Assembly (NCBI GenBank): GCA_964536805.1
Contig: CAZHYQ010000010.1
Coordinates: forward strand, 1-64,000
Reading direction: 5' to 3'
DNA length: 64,000 bases
DNA from: Longilinea sp964536805
GTDB taxonomy: Bacteria; Chloroflexota; Anaerolineae; Anaerolineales; Anaerolineaceae
Shown here: one piece after another, positions 42,020 through 51,126 of the stretch
How positions within the stretch are numbered: the first letter of the stretch is position 1
Layout: every line of letters starts with the position of its first letter
Notes under the pieces: model-generated
What the model saw: only the letters and a program-made list of their open reading frames with translations
The model's database searches: none
What the model was told of the DNA's origin: nothing
Position numbers and translations under genes: made by a program

Positions 42020-43758
42020 AACACTGCCAAGGCATTGCCAATGGTCTGTTGTGCCGCGGCCACCAACTGTAAACGGCCATCGCGCACGGCTGGCTCTGCC
42101 TGTAATACCGGACATTGGTTGTAAAAATCAGAAAAGGCTTTGGCCAATTCATAAGCCAGATTGGATACTGTCATCGGCCGGTAATCGGCCGCGGCTGCTT
42201 GAATCTCACGCGGCAAACGAGAAATCAGTTCCACCAGTTGAATTTCAGCCGGCGCAAGTTCATAATCCGGCATCCATGAATCTGGAAGAGCCTTGCCCCA
42301 TTTTCGCAGGATGCTGCCGGCACGCACGTAAGCATATTGAATATACGGCGCGGCCTGCCCGTCGAAATTCAGCGCGCTTTCCCAATCAAAAGTGACCACT
42401 TTGGTGTTCTCGCGCGAGATCATCGAATAACGGATGGCGCCCAACGCCACTGCCTGGCTGATTTCCTGCTGTCGTTCGCTGGAAAGCTCGGGGTTTTTGG
42501 TCTGCACGATTGCCAACGCGCGGCTGGTCGCTTCACGAATCAGATCTTCCAGCAGCACCACGGTGCCCTCGCGGGAGGCCATGGCAACATTCCCAGGCAA
42601 TGCCACCAATTCGTATGGAATATGCTGGCAATTGGCCGCCCAGGGATAACCGGCAATTTCCAGCGTTTTAAACACCTGTTGAAAATGCAAGGATTGGCGC
42701 ACGTCCACCACATAGAGTGAACGCGTTAATTGCGGGTATTCGGTGAATTTCCGGATGGCTAGCGCCAGATCCTCTGTCGCGTAGAGGGCAGTGCCATCGG
42801 AGCGCAGCACGACCAACACCCGGAATTTCTCATTTTTCAAACCCAGCAATTCATCCAGCTTGACGATCACCGCGCCATCCGGACGTTCGTCCTGGGCAAT
42901 GCCGCGGGCGATTAACTCAGCCACCACCTGTTTGCCGCTTTCCTCACCTTCGCTTTGGAAGTAATACTTGTCGAAGGAGATGCCCAGCAGTTCGTACATC
43001 TCCTTAAAGCCGTCCAATGACCATTGGCGGGTTTTTTCCCACAGGCTCACAACCTCCGGGTCGCGTTGGTCCCAACGGGCATACATGGTATGGATATCGG
43101 CTTCCAGTTCCGGGTCAGCTTCCAGTCGTTTGGTGGCTTCCAGATACAGGTCGCCCATCCAACGGGTGATATCCTGCTCAGGTTTTTCACCCTGGTGGAA
43201 TTTCATGTAATTCCACAGCCACTTGATGACGTGTTTGCCGATATCGCCGGGGTAATTTGCCCGAATGACGGCATAACCGGCTGCATCCAGGATGCGGGCC
43301 AGCACATCGCCCAAAATGGCGCTGCGTAAATGCCCTACATGAAAGGCTTTATGCGTATTCGGCTGGGAGAACTCGACCATTACCTGCTCGGTTTTACGCA
43401 CGCCGCGCCCATATTGGTCGCCCTGTGTCCGGACCAGGTCAATTACCCGCCGGGTATATTCAGCCGTCGAAAAGTATATATTAAGGTAACCTCGGACTGC
43501 TTCAACCCGTTCAAAGTCTTCTGGGATGCCCAACATCGCGGCCACTCCACTGGCGATGGCCTGTGCACTTTCAGCGACATTGGTTTTAGCGCCTTTTTCG
43601 CGGGCATCCTGGGCAGCCAATTGGAAAAAGGATGTTGAAATCCCCCAATGGCCGCTAAATGGAATCCAGGACCATTGAAGCTTGGGCATAGGCAGACCAG
43701 AATCTACACAATATGCGCAGATTTGGTCTTCAATGCGCTTTTGCTCAAGTTCAAACAT
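41992..43758 (-). CDS. argS: Arginyl-tRNA synthetase
   Basis: 588 residues. Class I signature in the form HVGH (NTHKAFHVGHLRSAILGDVL) and a KMSK-type loop MASREGTVV. The C-terminal DALR anticodon-binding domain begins near YAYVRAGSILRKWG. The N-terminal Add-1 domain is present. It charges tRNA-Arg. GGGGAG ribosome site. The last codons (VIAPQAM) fall within a 30-bp tandem repeat, so the C-terminus may have been altered by repeat expansion. Confidence 0.96.
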   Translation of the reverse strand: MFELEQKRIEDQICAYCVDSGLPMPKLQWSWIPFSGHWGISTSFFQLAAQDAREKGAKTNVAESAQAIASGVAAMLGIPEDFERVEAVRGYLNIYFSTAEYTRRVIDLVRTQGDQYGRGVRKTEQVMVEFSQPNTHKAFHVGHLRSAILGDVLARILDAAGYAVIRANYPGDIGKHVIKWLWNYMKFHQGEKPEQDITRWMGDLYLEATKRLEADPELEADIHTMYARWDQRDPEVVSLWEKTRQWSLDGFKEMYELLGISFDKYYFQSEGEESGKQVVAELIARGIAQDERPDGAVIVKLDELLGLKNEKFRVLVVLRSDGTALYATEDLALAIRKFTEYPQLTRSLYVVDVRQSLHFQQVFKTLEIAGYPWAANCQHIPYELVALPGNVAMASREGTVVLLEDLIREATSRALAIVQTKNPELSSERQQEISQAVALGAIRYSMISRENTKVVTFDWESALNFDGQAAPYIQYAYVRAGSILRKWGKALPDSWMPDYELAPAEIQLVELISRLPREIQAAAADYRPMTVSNLAYELAKAFSDFYNQCPVLQAEPAVRDGRLQLVAAAQQTIGNALAVLGVIAPQAM

Positions 43759-43863
43759 CCCGATTCTCCCCGGTCAACTCAAAATTACCCGCAAGTTCCG
43801 ATTATAACATGAAGCGAATAAACCTTTTAATTGAAGGATTAACCGCTTATGCATTTACAGCAA

Positions 43864-43890
43864 TAGCGGGAGCGCAAGCGGCTCCCGCTA
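43864..43890. repeat. Perfect hairpin between rpsT and argS
   Basis: Stem TAGCGGGAGC (43864-43873) and GCTCCCGCTA (43881-43890) with a 7-nt loop. An A run follows on the plus strand, that is, a T run before it on the minus strand, so polarity is wrong for a normal terminator of rpsT. It may still end rpsT mRNA or protect it. Confidence 0.5.
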
Positions 43891-43935
43891 AAAAACAGCA
43901 AATTGCTTTCCCGCCAATGCGGGGTATAACGCAAA

Positions 43936-44199
43936 TTACGCCAGACTGTTCAGGCGCTTCATCAGGCGGCTCTTGCGGCGGGCGGCATTATTTTTATGAA
44001 TGATGCCCACTTCAGCAGCTTTATCCAATGCCTGAATAGCCTGAGCCACGGCGACCTTTGAGGTTTCTGCTTCACCAGTGACAATGGCGGTTTTTGCCTT
44101 AGCAACAAGGGTGCGCGCAGCCCCGCGGTAAAAGCGGTTGCGCACGCGATGCTTTTCGTTTTGCTTGTTACGCTTGATCGCAGACTTAATATTAGCCAA
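43936..44199 (-). CDS. rpsT: 30S ribosomal protein S20
   Basis: 87 residues. Start with TTG at 44199, because GGAGG lies 7 bp before it and the next residues ANIKSAIKRNKQNEKHRVRN are the conserved S20 N-terminus. The rest (FYRGAARTLVAKAKTAI, GIIHKNNAARRKSRLMKRLNSL) is typical. It binds 16S rRNA early in 30S assembly. A longer frame with an upstream ATG exists but has no support. Confidence 0.95.
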   Translation of the reverse strand: MANIKSAIKRNKQNEKHRVRNRFYRGAARTLVAKAKTAIVTGEAETSKVAVAQAIQALDKAAEVGIIHKNNAARRKSRLMKRLNSLA

Positions 44200-44302
44200 A
44201 GCCGTTCCTCCAAAAACTCGTTCGTACATTTGATTGCGAACAAAGATTTTACCCGAGAGATGGACTTTTGTCCAGTCTTTTCTCGAAAACCGCAGATATG
44301 TC

Positions 44303-44749
44303 CTAGCGCATGCTTAAACTCTTGGATAGGCCAGAGATCAACAGGGTCTTTTCCTGCTCTGTTAGACGGGCTTCCGGATGGATCAGTGTGAACTGGATGG
44401 GCGGCATTTCGCCCTCCTGAATTGCATTTCCAATTCTATTCACACGCTCGCCTCTGATTACACCCCACTCCGAAAAGTTCAGCCTCTGCCGGCCTTCATC
44501 CACGTCATGCTGAATTAACCAGGACATGGGTGCAACGTTGCTATACCACGGCCAGGTTGTCTCATTGCTGTGGCAATCATAACAAGCCCGTCTCACCAAA
44601 TCGCCCGTGGCAGCGTCCTGCCATTTTGGTTCAGCAACCACAGCCGGATTGGTATGCGCGCGGCCGTAGGGAATCAATTGCGCCAATAGGAAAGCCCCGA
44701 TCAGGATGCCAATCCATTTGACCCAGCGATTAACCGTTATTTTTCGCAT
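44303..44749 (-). CDS. Membrane-anchored haem-binding protein (Haem_bd type)
   Basis: 148 residues. One N-terminal transmembrane helix (WIGILIGAFLLAQLIPYG), then CYDCHSNETTWPWYSNVAPMSW with a single CxxCH haem c site, and an EGEMPP stretch with a Met that may serve as distal ligand. The domain matches the Haem_bd family. Covalent haem implies export and a redox or haem-sensing role outside the membrane. GGGAGG before ATG. It follows the pgk terminator on the minus strand and may use read-through or its own promoter. Confidence 0.88.
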   Translation of the reverse strand: MRKITVNRWVKWIGILIGAFLLAQLIPYGRAHTNPAVVAEPKWQDAATGDLVRRACYDCHSNETTWPWYSNVAPMSWLIQHDVDEGRQRLNFSEWGVIRGERVNRIGNAIQEGEMPPIQFTLIHPEARLTEQEKTLLISGLSKSLSMR

Positions 44750-44762
44750 TTTTTACCTCCCT

Positions 44763-44804
44763 GGAAAAGCATAGGGTGCCGGCATGGATTTCCGGCACCC
44801 TATG
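44763..44804 (-). terminator. Terminator after pgk
   Basis: A perfect 13-bp stem (CATAGGGTGCCGG, 44770-44782, and its complement 44792-44804), a 9-nt loop and, on the minus strand, CTTTTCC after it. Confidence 0.85.
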
Positions 44805-44820
44805 GTATTGCCGGATCACC

Positions 44821-45999
44821 TTATCGATCGTTCAAGGCTGCCACGCCTGGCAAATCCAGGCCTTCAAGCATTTCCAATGAAGCCCCGCCGCCGGTGGAGA
44901 TGTGGGTAATTTTGTCAGCCAGGCCGGATTGTTGAATGGCCGCCACCGATTCACCGCCGCCGATTACGCTGATCGCCTTGCTGTCAGCCACGGCACGGGC
45001 AACACCGAGCGTTCCTTCGGCAAATTTCGGAAACTCGAACACGCCCATTGGGCCATTCCATACAATGGTTCCAGCAGTGGATAGCACCTTGGCATAGGCT
45101 TTGATTGTTTTCGGTCCTATATCCAGGATTCGCCAACCCTCGGGGATTGGTCCCACCTGGATGACCTTTGAATCTGCCGCCGCGTCAAAGGCATTGGCAA
45201 TGACCACGTCAAAGGGCAGACGCAATTTTTTGCCGCCCTTGGCCAGCATTTCCTTCGCTGTTTCGAGGGCATCGTCCTCCACCAGCGAATCGGCTACCGG
45301 GTAGCCCTGGGCTTTGAAGAAGGTATTGGCCATGCCGCCGCCGATCAAAATAGCATCGGCTTTCTCCAACAGGTTGCGAATGACACCGATCTTGTCGCTG
45401 ATTTTTGCCCCGCCGAGAATGGCCACGAACGGCCGTTTCGGGTCGGCAATTGCCTGACCCAGGTATTGGATTTCCTTTTCCATCAAGAAGCCGGCCACCG
45501 CGACGGGTAAAATGCGAGCTATTCCCTCGGTCGAAGCATGCGCGCGGTGGGCCGATCCAAATGCGTCATTGACGTACACATCCGCCAGGGCAGCCAGTTG
45601 CCTGGCCATCTCGGGGTCGTTCTTTTCCTCTTCGGCATGGAAGCGCGTATTTTCCAGCAGGAGTACCTGGCCAGGCTTGAGTGCTTTGGCCGCTGCCTCT
45701 GCTTTTGGTCCGATGCAGTCTTCTGCAAAAAGAACCGGTTTTCCTAAGAGACCAGAGAGATAATCGGCAACTGGTTTCAGGCTGAATTTGGCTTCCGGTC
45801 CGCCTTTGGGACGGCCCAGGTGGGATGCCAGGATGACAGCCGCGCCTTTTTCCAGCAAATAATTGATGGTTGGCAGCGCCGCCCGGATGCGGGTATCATC
45901 GCCCACTTTGCCATCTTTGATGGGAACGTTGAAGTCAACGCGCACGAATACTTTCTTGCCATTCACGGCGATATCACGAATCGTCTTTTTATTGAACAT
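44821..45999 (-). CDS. pgk: Phosphoglycerate kinase
   Basis: 392 residues. VDFNVPIKDG near the start, SHLGRPKGGPE, GGAKISDKIGVI, GGGMANTFF, and the nucleotide-binding end GGGESVAAI and STGGGASLEMLEG. It transfers phosphate between 1,3-bisphosphoglycerate and ADP. It follows gap by 82 bp on the same strand; the two catalyse successive glycolytic steps. Confidence 0.97.
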   Translation of the reverse strand: MFNKKTIRDIAVNGKKVFVRVDFNVPIKDGKVGDDTRIRAALPTINYLLEKGAAVILASHLGRPKGGPEAKFSLKPVADYLSGLLGKPVLFAEDCIGPKAEAAAKALKPGQVLLLENTRFHAEEEKNDPEMARQLAALADVYVNDAFGSAHRAHASTEGIARILPVAVAGFLMEKEIQYLGQAIADPKRPFVAILGGAKISDKIGVIRNLLEKADAILIGGGMANTFFKAQGYPVADSLVEDDALETAKEMLAKGGKKLRLPFDVVIANAFDAAADSKVIQVGPIPEGWRILDIGPKTIKAYAKVLSTAGTIVWNGPMGVFEFPKFAEGTLGVARAVADSKAISVIGGGESVAAIQQSGLADKITHISTGGGASLEMLEGLDLPGVAALNDR

Positions 46000-46081
46000 C
46001 GAACCCTCCGCTTGAAAAAGATAATGCGTAACCTGGAAATTGCATCAGATTACGCATTAATGGTTCATGCTTTTCGGTAAA

Positions 46082-47134
46082 TTAGAGCGACTTGGCCAGC
46101 ATGGCCGCCATATCGGCGGTACGGCAGGAATAACCCCATTCATTGTCGTACCAGGTAACGACTTTGAGCAGGGTGCCGCCCATGACCATGGTGTACTGCA
46201 GGTCGACGATCGAGGAGCGCGAATCGCCCTTGAAATCCATCGAAACCAGCGGATCGGCATATTGGCCGGTTGTGACACCCAAAATGCCCTTCAGGGCGCC
46301 TTTGGAGGCTTCCACGAAGGCGGCGTTCAATTCGTCCTTGGTGGTCGCTTTTTCGACTGTTGCCGTGAAATCAACCACCGAAACGGTCGGGGTCGGAACG
46401 CGCAGTGAATAGCCGTCAAATTTACCCTTAAGTTCAGGAATTACCAGTGCAACAGCCTTAGCCGCGCCAGTGGTGGTCGGGATGATGTTCAGACCGGCGG
46501 CGCGTGAACGGCGCAGTTCTTTCTTATGCCCCTGATCCAGGATAACCTGGTCATTGGTATAAGAATGGATGGTCGTCATGGTGGCGTATTGAATCTTGAA
46601 TAAATCATTCACGATCTTGGCCGCCGGAGCCAGGCAGTTGGTGGTGCAGGAAGCATTGGAAAGAATGTGATGTTTGGCAGGGTCGTACTTGTCCTCATTC
46701 ACGCCCATCACAAGGGTGATGTCTTCATTCTTGGCCGGAGCGCTGATGATGACCTTCTTGGCGCCGCCCTTTTGAATATGGACATTTGCACCGGCTTTAC
46801 CCTTGGCCGGATCGCCAATGGCGTCAGTGAAGATGCCGGTCGATTCGATCACGATATCGACGCCCAAATCTTTCCAGGGCAGTGCGCCAGGGTCCTTTTC
46901 CGCAAAGACTTTGACCCGGTGACCATCAATCAACAGGTCATTGCCTTCAACTTCCACCGTCCCCGGGTAGATCCCGTAATTGGAGTCGTACTTGAACAAG
47001 TGGGCATTGGTGTTTGAATCGAACAGGTCATTAATCGCAACTACTTCCAGTTCGCCCGGGTAGCGCTGCTTAATGGCTTTTAAGACTTGCCGGCCGATAC
47101 GGCCGAAACCATTGATACCTACCTTGATTGTCAT
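46082..47134 (-). CDS. gap: Glyceraldehyde-3-phosphate dehydrogenase, type I
   Basis: 350 residues. NAD fold IKVGINGFGRIGRQVLKA, INDLFD (Asp favours NAD), catalytic SNASCTTNCLAP, and VVTWYDNEWGYSCR near the end. It oxidises glyceraldehyde-3-phosphate to 1,3-bisphosphoglycerate. Good ribosome site (GGAGG). Lies between yvcK and pgk, so glycolytic and gluconeogenic control genes are grouped. Confidence 0.97.
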   Translation of the reverse strand: MTIKVGINGFGRIGRQVLKAIKQRYPGELEVVAINDLFDSNTNAHLFKYDSNYGIYPGTVEVEGNDLLIDGHRVKVFAEKDPGALPWKDLGVDIVIESTGIFTDAIGDPAKGKAGANVHIQKGGAKKVIISAPAKNEDITLVMGVNEDKYDPAKHHILSNASCTTNCLAPAAKIVNDLFKIQYATMTTIHSYTNDQVILDQGHKKELRRSRAAGLNIIPTTTGAAKAVALVIPELKGKFDGYSLRVPTPTVSVVDFTATVEKATTKDELNAAFVEASKGALKGILGVTTGQYADPLVSMDFKGDSRSSIVDLQYTMVMGGTLLKVVTWYDNEWGYSCRTADMAAMLAKSL

Positions 47135-47216
47135 TGATTCACCTCCGAGATTAAAAAGCTATCAAATTTTACCATGTTCTCTCCATGGCAGTATAGACAA
47201 ATCAGCCCATTGACCG

Positions 47217-48560
47217 TTAGCTTTCAGCGCGCGCCGCCAAAGGCCCGGTTCTTTCGTCATACAAATCCATAATGGTACGCGCAAGTTTTAGCGAATCGTG
47301 CCGCCAGGGATTCTCGACGTCGAGCAGGTCAGCCTGGTAGATGGGGTAGTTGTCTTTCAATTCAGGCTCCAGACGGGTCCATTCGAGTTTTTCCGGTAAT
47401 TTCCCATCCCGCCGGTTATTGCATAGCACCAGGTCAAATACCGGGCCATTCATATGCTGCTCAATCGTGCGCACATGCTCGCCGCAGGTAAATCCATCGG
47501 TCTCGCCGGGTTGAGTGGTAATGTTGCAAATATAGAATTTCTGAGCGCGGCTTGCCCGCAACGCGGCGGCGATATCGGGAACCAGCAGATTTGGCAGCAG
47601 ACTTGTAAACAGGCTGCCCGGTCCTACCAGGATCAAATCGGCATTCAGAATGGCCTGTATGGCTGGAGGAAATGCCAGAGGGTTGCTGGGTTCAAGCCAG
47701 ACCTGCCGAATTTGGCCGGCGGCTTTGGGAATGGAGCTTTCGCCCTTAACATGAACATCGCGTTCTTTTCGCGCGACGGAGACATCTGCCACCAGGCGGA
47801 CATCGTGAAGTGTGGCCGGCAGCACCTGCCCCTGCACTCCCAACACCCGTCCCGATTCAGCCACCGCTTCTTCGAAGCTCCCGGTAATTTCCGTTAGAGC
47901 TGAGATAAAAAGGTTGCCCAACGAATGTCCGCTCACCGTACCGGCATTTGCAAAGCGGTACTGGAAAACCTGGGAAAGCATGGCCTCATCTTCAGAAAGC
48001 GCGGTCAAACAATTGCGGATGTCTCCTGGGGGCAGTATTCCCAGGCTCTTGCGCAATTCGCCGGAAGAGCCGCCGTCATCTGCAACGGTAACCACCGCCG
48101 TGAGATTGCTTGAATAGGCTTTCATACCGCGCAGCAGTGCCGAAAGGCCCGTGCCGCCTCCCAATGCAACAATTCGCGGTCCGCGCTCCTTTTTTCGATA
48201 GGCGGTCACGGTTTCGAGAATCGTCTTTCCCGGGCGGACAAACGGCTTGAGCAAAGCGCGGTTCAATCCCCAAATGCCAAACAGAATCATTCCAAGTCCG
48301 GATCCGCCGAAAATTACCGCCCGCCAAACGCGGCCGACATATTGCAGGGAGAGAATTCGCAGCAGCGGTCCCCACCAATTGCCAGGCGCGTTTCGATATA
48401 AATCAAGGATCAAGACAGCAAATCCCAATCCAACCAGCGTGGTTCCAATCAAAATCAGAAATACCCAGCGTTTGACTCCCAACCCCGGAAGAAACCACTG
48501 AAAAATGTTTCTTATTCGGTTGAGCATTCCCACACGGACTGTCTTTTGGTTTGATTGCAT
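47217..48560 (-). CDS. yvcK: YvcK/CofD-family gluconeogenesis factor with N-terminal membrane domain
   Basis: 447 residues. From about residue 128 it has the YvcK signature VALGGGTGLSALLRGMK, TVADDGGSSGELRKSLGILPPGDIRNCLTAL, and IGPGSLFTSLLPNLLV in slightly altered form. Unlike the cytoplasmic Bacillus protein (about 320 residues), the first 125 residues hold two membrane helices (VFLILIGTTLVGLGFAVLILDL and FGGSGLGMILFGIWGL). YvcK binds UDP-GlcNAc and adjusts carbon flow to cell-wall precursors. It begins the yvcK-gap-pgk group and diverges from the sugar kinase gene. Confidence 0.92.
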   Translation of the reverse strand: MQSNQKTVRVGMLNRIRNIFQWFLPGLGVKRWVFLILIGTTLVGLGFAVLILDLYRNAPGNWWGPLLRILSLQYVGRVWRAVIFGGSGLGMILFGIWGLNRALLKPFVRPGKTILETVTAYRKKERGPRIVALGGGTGLSALLRGMKAYSSNLTAVVTVADDGGSSGELRKSLGILPPGDIRNCLTALSEDEAMLSQVFQYRFANAGTVSGHSLGNLFISALTEITGSFEEAVAESGRVLGVQGQVLPATLHDVRLVADVSVARKERDVHVKGESSIPKAAGQIRQVWLEPSNPLAFPPAIQAILNADLILVGPGSLFTSLLPNLLVPDIAAALRASRAQKFYICNITTQPGETDGFTCGEHVRTIEQHMNGPVFDLVLCNNRRDGKLPEKLEWTRLEPELKDNYPIYQADLLDVENPWRHDSLKLARTIMDLYDERTGPLAARAES

Positions 48561-48625
48561 AACCTCAAATCATAACGGGCTTTGGAAAGAGCGTCAACAA
48601 GATTTCCTGATTAAAAATTGATTAA

Positions 48626-48634
48626 TGCTATAAT
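48626..48634 (+). promoter_or_regulatory. Extended -10 element, near-leaderless start
   Basis: TGCTATAAT (TGn plus a perfect -10) ends 9 bp before the ATG of the sugar kinase, so the mRNA would start only a few bases before the start codon. No ribosome site is visible. Confidence 0.55.
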
Positions 48635-48643
48635 CGAGCCGTT

Positions 48644-49582
48644 ATGGAAGCACTCATCGCATGCGATATCGGTGGAACCCAGCTCCGCGTGGCAACTTTT
48701 GATGCGGTTAGCGGCGAAATGATCCAACAAAAACGAATTCCAACCCAGGCGCCGGGCGAAACAGCCGTTGAGCGTTTGATGGGATTGATTCTTGAACTCT
48801 GGCCATCCGAGGGACACGTCCGCGCCATTGGCGCAGCTGCACCGGGTTTTGTGGATCCTGAAAAAGGCATCATTTTCATTACACCCAATATTCCTGGCTG
48901 GAACGGCCTGCCGCTGCGCCAGATTCTGGAAGAGCGCTTTGACGTGCCGGTTTTTCTGGGGAACGATGCCAACCTGGCCGCCCTGGGAGAATGGCGTTTT
49001 GGCGCAGGAATGGGTTATCATCACGTTCTTTACCTGACCATCAGCACCGGCATCGGCGGCGGCGTGGTGCTCAATGACCGGCTGCTGCAAGGCGCGCGCG
49101 GTCTGGCGGCTGAATTTGGCCACATCACCGTGGAACCCGATGGACCGTTATGCGGTTGCGGAAAACGGGGCCACCTGGAGGCTTTGGCTTCAGGAACGGG
49201 CATTTCAAATTATGTTTCCGGAAGACTTGCGGCGGGCGCAACCTCTGCTTTTCTGACCGGACCTCATCCTTCGGCAAAGGAAATCAGTCTGGCAGCAGCC
49301 CAGGGCGATACATTAAGTTTGGAAGCTATTCAACGGGCGGGCACCTACATCGGGCATGCCCTTGCCGATTTCCTGCATTTATTGAATCCTTCCATTGTGA
49401 TCCTGGGCGGCGGCGTTTCAAAAAGTGGAGAAATGCTGTTCCAGCCGATCCGTGCGGCGTTGAATGAACGCGTGATCACACCGGAGTACACCCGCGATCT
49501 TCAAATCGTCCGCTCGAAACTCGGCGAAGACTCCGGTTTAATGGGAGCTCTGGCGCTGGTAAAAATAGACGACCGGATCTGA
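48644..49582 (+). CDS. ROK-family sugar kinase (probable glucokinase)
   Basis: 312 residues. ATP-binding CDIGGTQLRVATFD at the N-terminus, NDANLAALGEW with the catalytic Asp, TISTGIGGGVVLNDRLLQG, EFGHITVEPDGPLCGCGKRGHLEAL holding the ROK zinc-binding Cys residues, and LGGGVSKSG. ROK kinases phosphorylate glucose or related sugars such as N-acetyl-glucosamine or -mannosamine. The place beside gap-pgk-yvcK favours glucokinase. Start: no ribosome site; see the -10 element just upstream. Confidence 0.92.
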   Translation: MEALIACDIGGTQLRVATFDAVSGEMIQQKRIPTQAPGETAVERLMGLILELWPSEGHVRAIGAAAPGFVDPEKGIIFITPNIPGWNGLPLRQILEERFDVPVFLGNDANLAALGEWRFGAGMGYHHVLYLTISTGIGGGVVLNDRLLQGARGLAAEFGHITVEPDGPLCGCGKRGHLEALASGTGISNYVSGRLAAGATSAFLTGPHPSAKEISLAAAQGDTLSLEAIQRAGTYIGHALADFLHLLNPSIVILGGGVSKSGEMLFQPIRAALNERVITPEYTRDLQIVRSKLGEDSGLMGALALVKIDDRI

Positions 49583-49603
49583 TCCATTCGTAATCCTGGC
49601 AGG

Positions 49604-49634
49604 CGGGGCTGAAACATCAGTCCCGTTTTTTTTT
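49604..49634 (+). terminator. Rho-independent terminator
   Basis: A 9-bp stem (CGGGGCTGA with TCAGTCCCG, one G-T pair), a 4-nt loop AACA and nine T. Confidence 0.92.
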
Positions 49635-49691
49635 ATGCCTTTCTTCCTCCAAGTCTATGGATATAACACTCTGTTTCAAGGGAGGGGGATT

Positions 49692-49700
49692 TGATATAAT
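49692..49700 (+). promoter_or_regulatory. Extended -10 promoter element
   Basis: TGATATAAT (49692-49700) is a TGn-extended -10 about 100 bp before the aminotransferase gene. No good -35 is visible. Confidence 0.45.
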
Positions 49701-49801
49701 GAACAAACCTGCCTGAGGATGGGCGTTTAAAAAATTTTGCACGGCAGCCTTGTAGAATCTTCAGCCCGCCAACATCAAGAACCAATTTGAGGAGGAAATG
49801 A

Positions 49802-51121
49802 ATGCAACCCTTTAAGCTTCCAGGGCCGAAAGCCCGCGCCATCATTGAGCGCGACCACGCTGTTATCTCGCCTTCCTACCCGCGCGGCTATCCATTTGTC
49901 ATGGACCATGGCCGGGGCGTGGAAGTTTGGGATGTGGACGGCAATCGGTTCCTCGATTTCGCGGCCGGAATTGCGGTGGTTTCCACCGGGCATGCGCATC
50001 CAAAAGTAGTCAAGGCCATCCAGGATCAGGCCGCCCAATTCATTCACATCTCCTCCGATTTCTATCACGAAAATTGGGTGGAACTGGCTGAAAAGCTCAG
50101 CGAGATCGCACCATTTTCCGAAGATGCGGTCTCCTTTATGACCAACTCAGGCACCGAATCGGTGGAAGCTGCCATAAAACTGGCCAGGTATCACACCAAA
50201 CGCAGCGAATTCATTGGCTTTTTTGGCGGATTTCACGGCCGTACCATGGGCGCGGTCACATTTACCGCCAGCAAACCGCACTATCATAAAGGTTTCTTCC
50301 CCCTGATGAATGGGGTTGTGCATGCCCCCTACCCCGATCCTTATCACCCCTTGTTACATGTTCGCAAGGGTGAAGATATTGGCACCGCCGCAGTTCGTTA
50401 TATTGAAGAAGAAATCCTTGGCCGCATTTTGCCCGCTGATGATGTGGCTGGCATCCTCATTGAGCCGATCCAGGGCGAAGGCGGATACATCGTTCCGCCT
50501 GAAAGCTTCTTCCCGGCTTTGCGTGCGCTGTGTAACCGCCATGGCATTCTGCTGATTGCCGATGAAGTCCAGGCCGGCGTTGGGCGCACCGGGAAATGGT
50601 GGTCGATTGAGCATTTTGGCGTGGAACCGGATATCATCACGGTAGCCAAAGGCATTGCCTCCGGCGTGCCATTCGGCGCGATGATTGCCCGAAAAAGCAT
50701 TGTCACCTGGCCCAAGGGGTCGCATGGCAACACCTACGGCGGCAACCCCATCGCCTGCGCCGCCGCCTTGGCCACGCTGAATCTGATTGAAAATCATTAC
50801 ATGCAAAATGCCGCCGAAGTAGGCGAATACACAATTACCCAGCTCTTTGAAATGGCTGAACGCCATCCCAGCATCGGCTGCGTGCGGGGCAAAGGATTGA
50901 TGATTGGCGTCGAATTTGTCAAGGATCAGGACACACATAAGGCGGATGAGAAACTGCGCGATGCCGTAGTCGATCTGGCATTCGAACGCGGTTTGCTCTT
51001 GTTGGGCTGCGGAAAAAGCGTCATCCGCATTTCCCCGCCGCTTTCCATTACCAGAGCAGAAATCGATGAAGGGTTGGCCATCTTCGAAGAAGCAATCGAT
51101 CTGGCTGAAAAGGGAAATTAA
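49802..51121 (+). CDS. Class III PLP-dependent aminotransferase
   Basis: 439 residues. Class III layout: VWDVDGNRFLDFAAGIAVVSTGHAHPKV, FMTNSGTESVEAAIKLAR, FFGGFHGRTMGAVTFTASK, DEVQAGVGRTGKWW, and VAKGIASGVPFGAMIA holding the PLP lysine. Relatives include 4-aminobutyrate, acetylornithine and 5-aminovalerate aminotransferases; the substrate cannot be chosen from sequence alone. The start at 49802 has GAGGAGG upstream; the ATG at 49798 opens another frame that stops at once. The histidine kinase gene follows after 5 bp. Confidence 0.92.
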   Translation: MQPFKLPGPKARAIIERDHAVISPSYPRGYPFVMDHGRGVEVWDVDGNRFLDFAAGIAVVSTGHAHPKVVKAIQDQAAQFIHISSDFYHENWVELAEKLSEIAPFSEDAVSFMTNSGTESVEAAIKLARYHTKRSEFIGFFGGFHGRTMGAVTFTASKPHYHKGFFPLMNGVVHAPYPDPYHPLLHVRKGEDIGTAAVRYIEEEILGRILPADDVAGILIEPIQGEGGYIVPPESFFPALRALCNRHGILLIADEVQAGVGRTGKWWSIEHFGVEPDIITVAKGIASGVPFGAMIARKSIVTWPKGSHGNTYGGNPIACAAALATLNLIENHYMQNAAEVGEYTITQLFEMAERHPSIGCVRGKGLMIGVEFVKDQDTHKADEKLRDAVVDLAFERGLLLLGCGKSVIRISPPLSITRAEIDEGLAIFEEAIDLAEKGN

Positions 51122-51126
51122 TTTCG

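Noticed and set aside
43864..43890. Intrinsic terminator of rpsT
   Set aside because: Stem is perfect but the T run is on the wrong side for minus-strand transcription; listed only as a hairpin.
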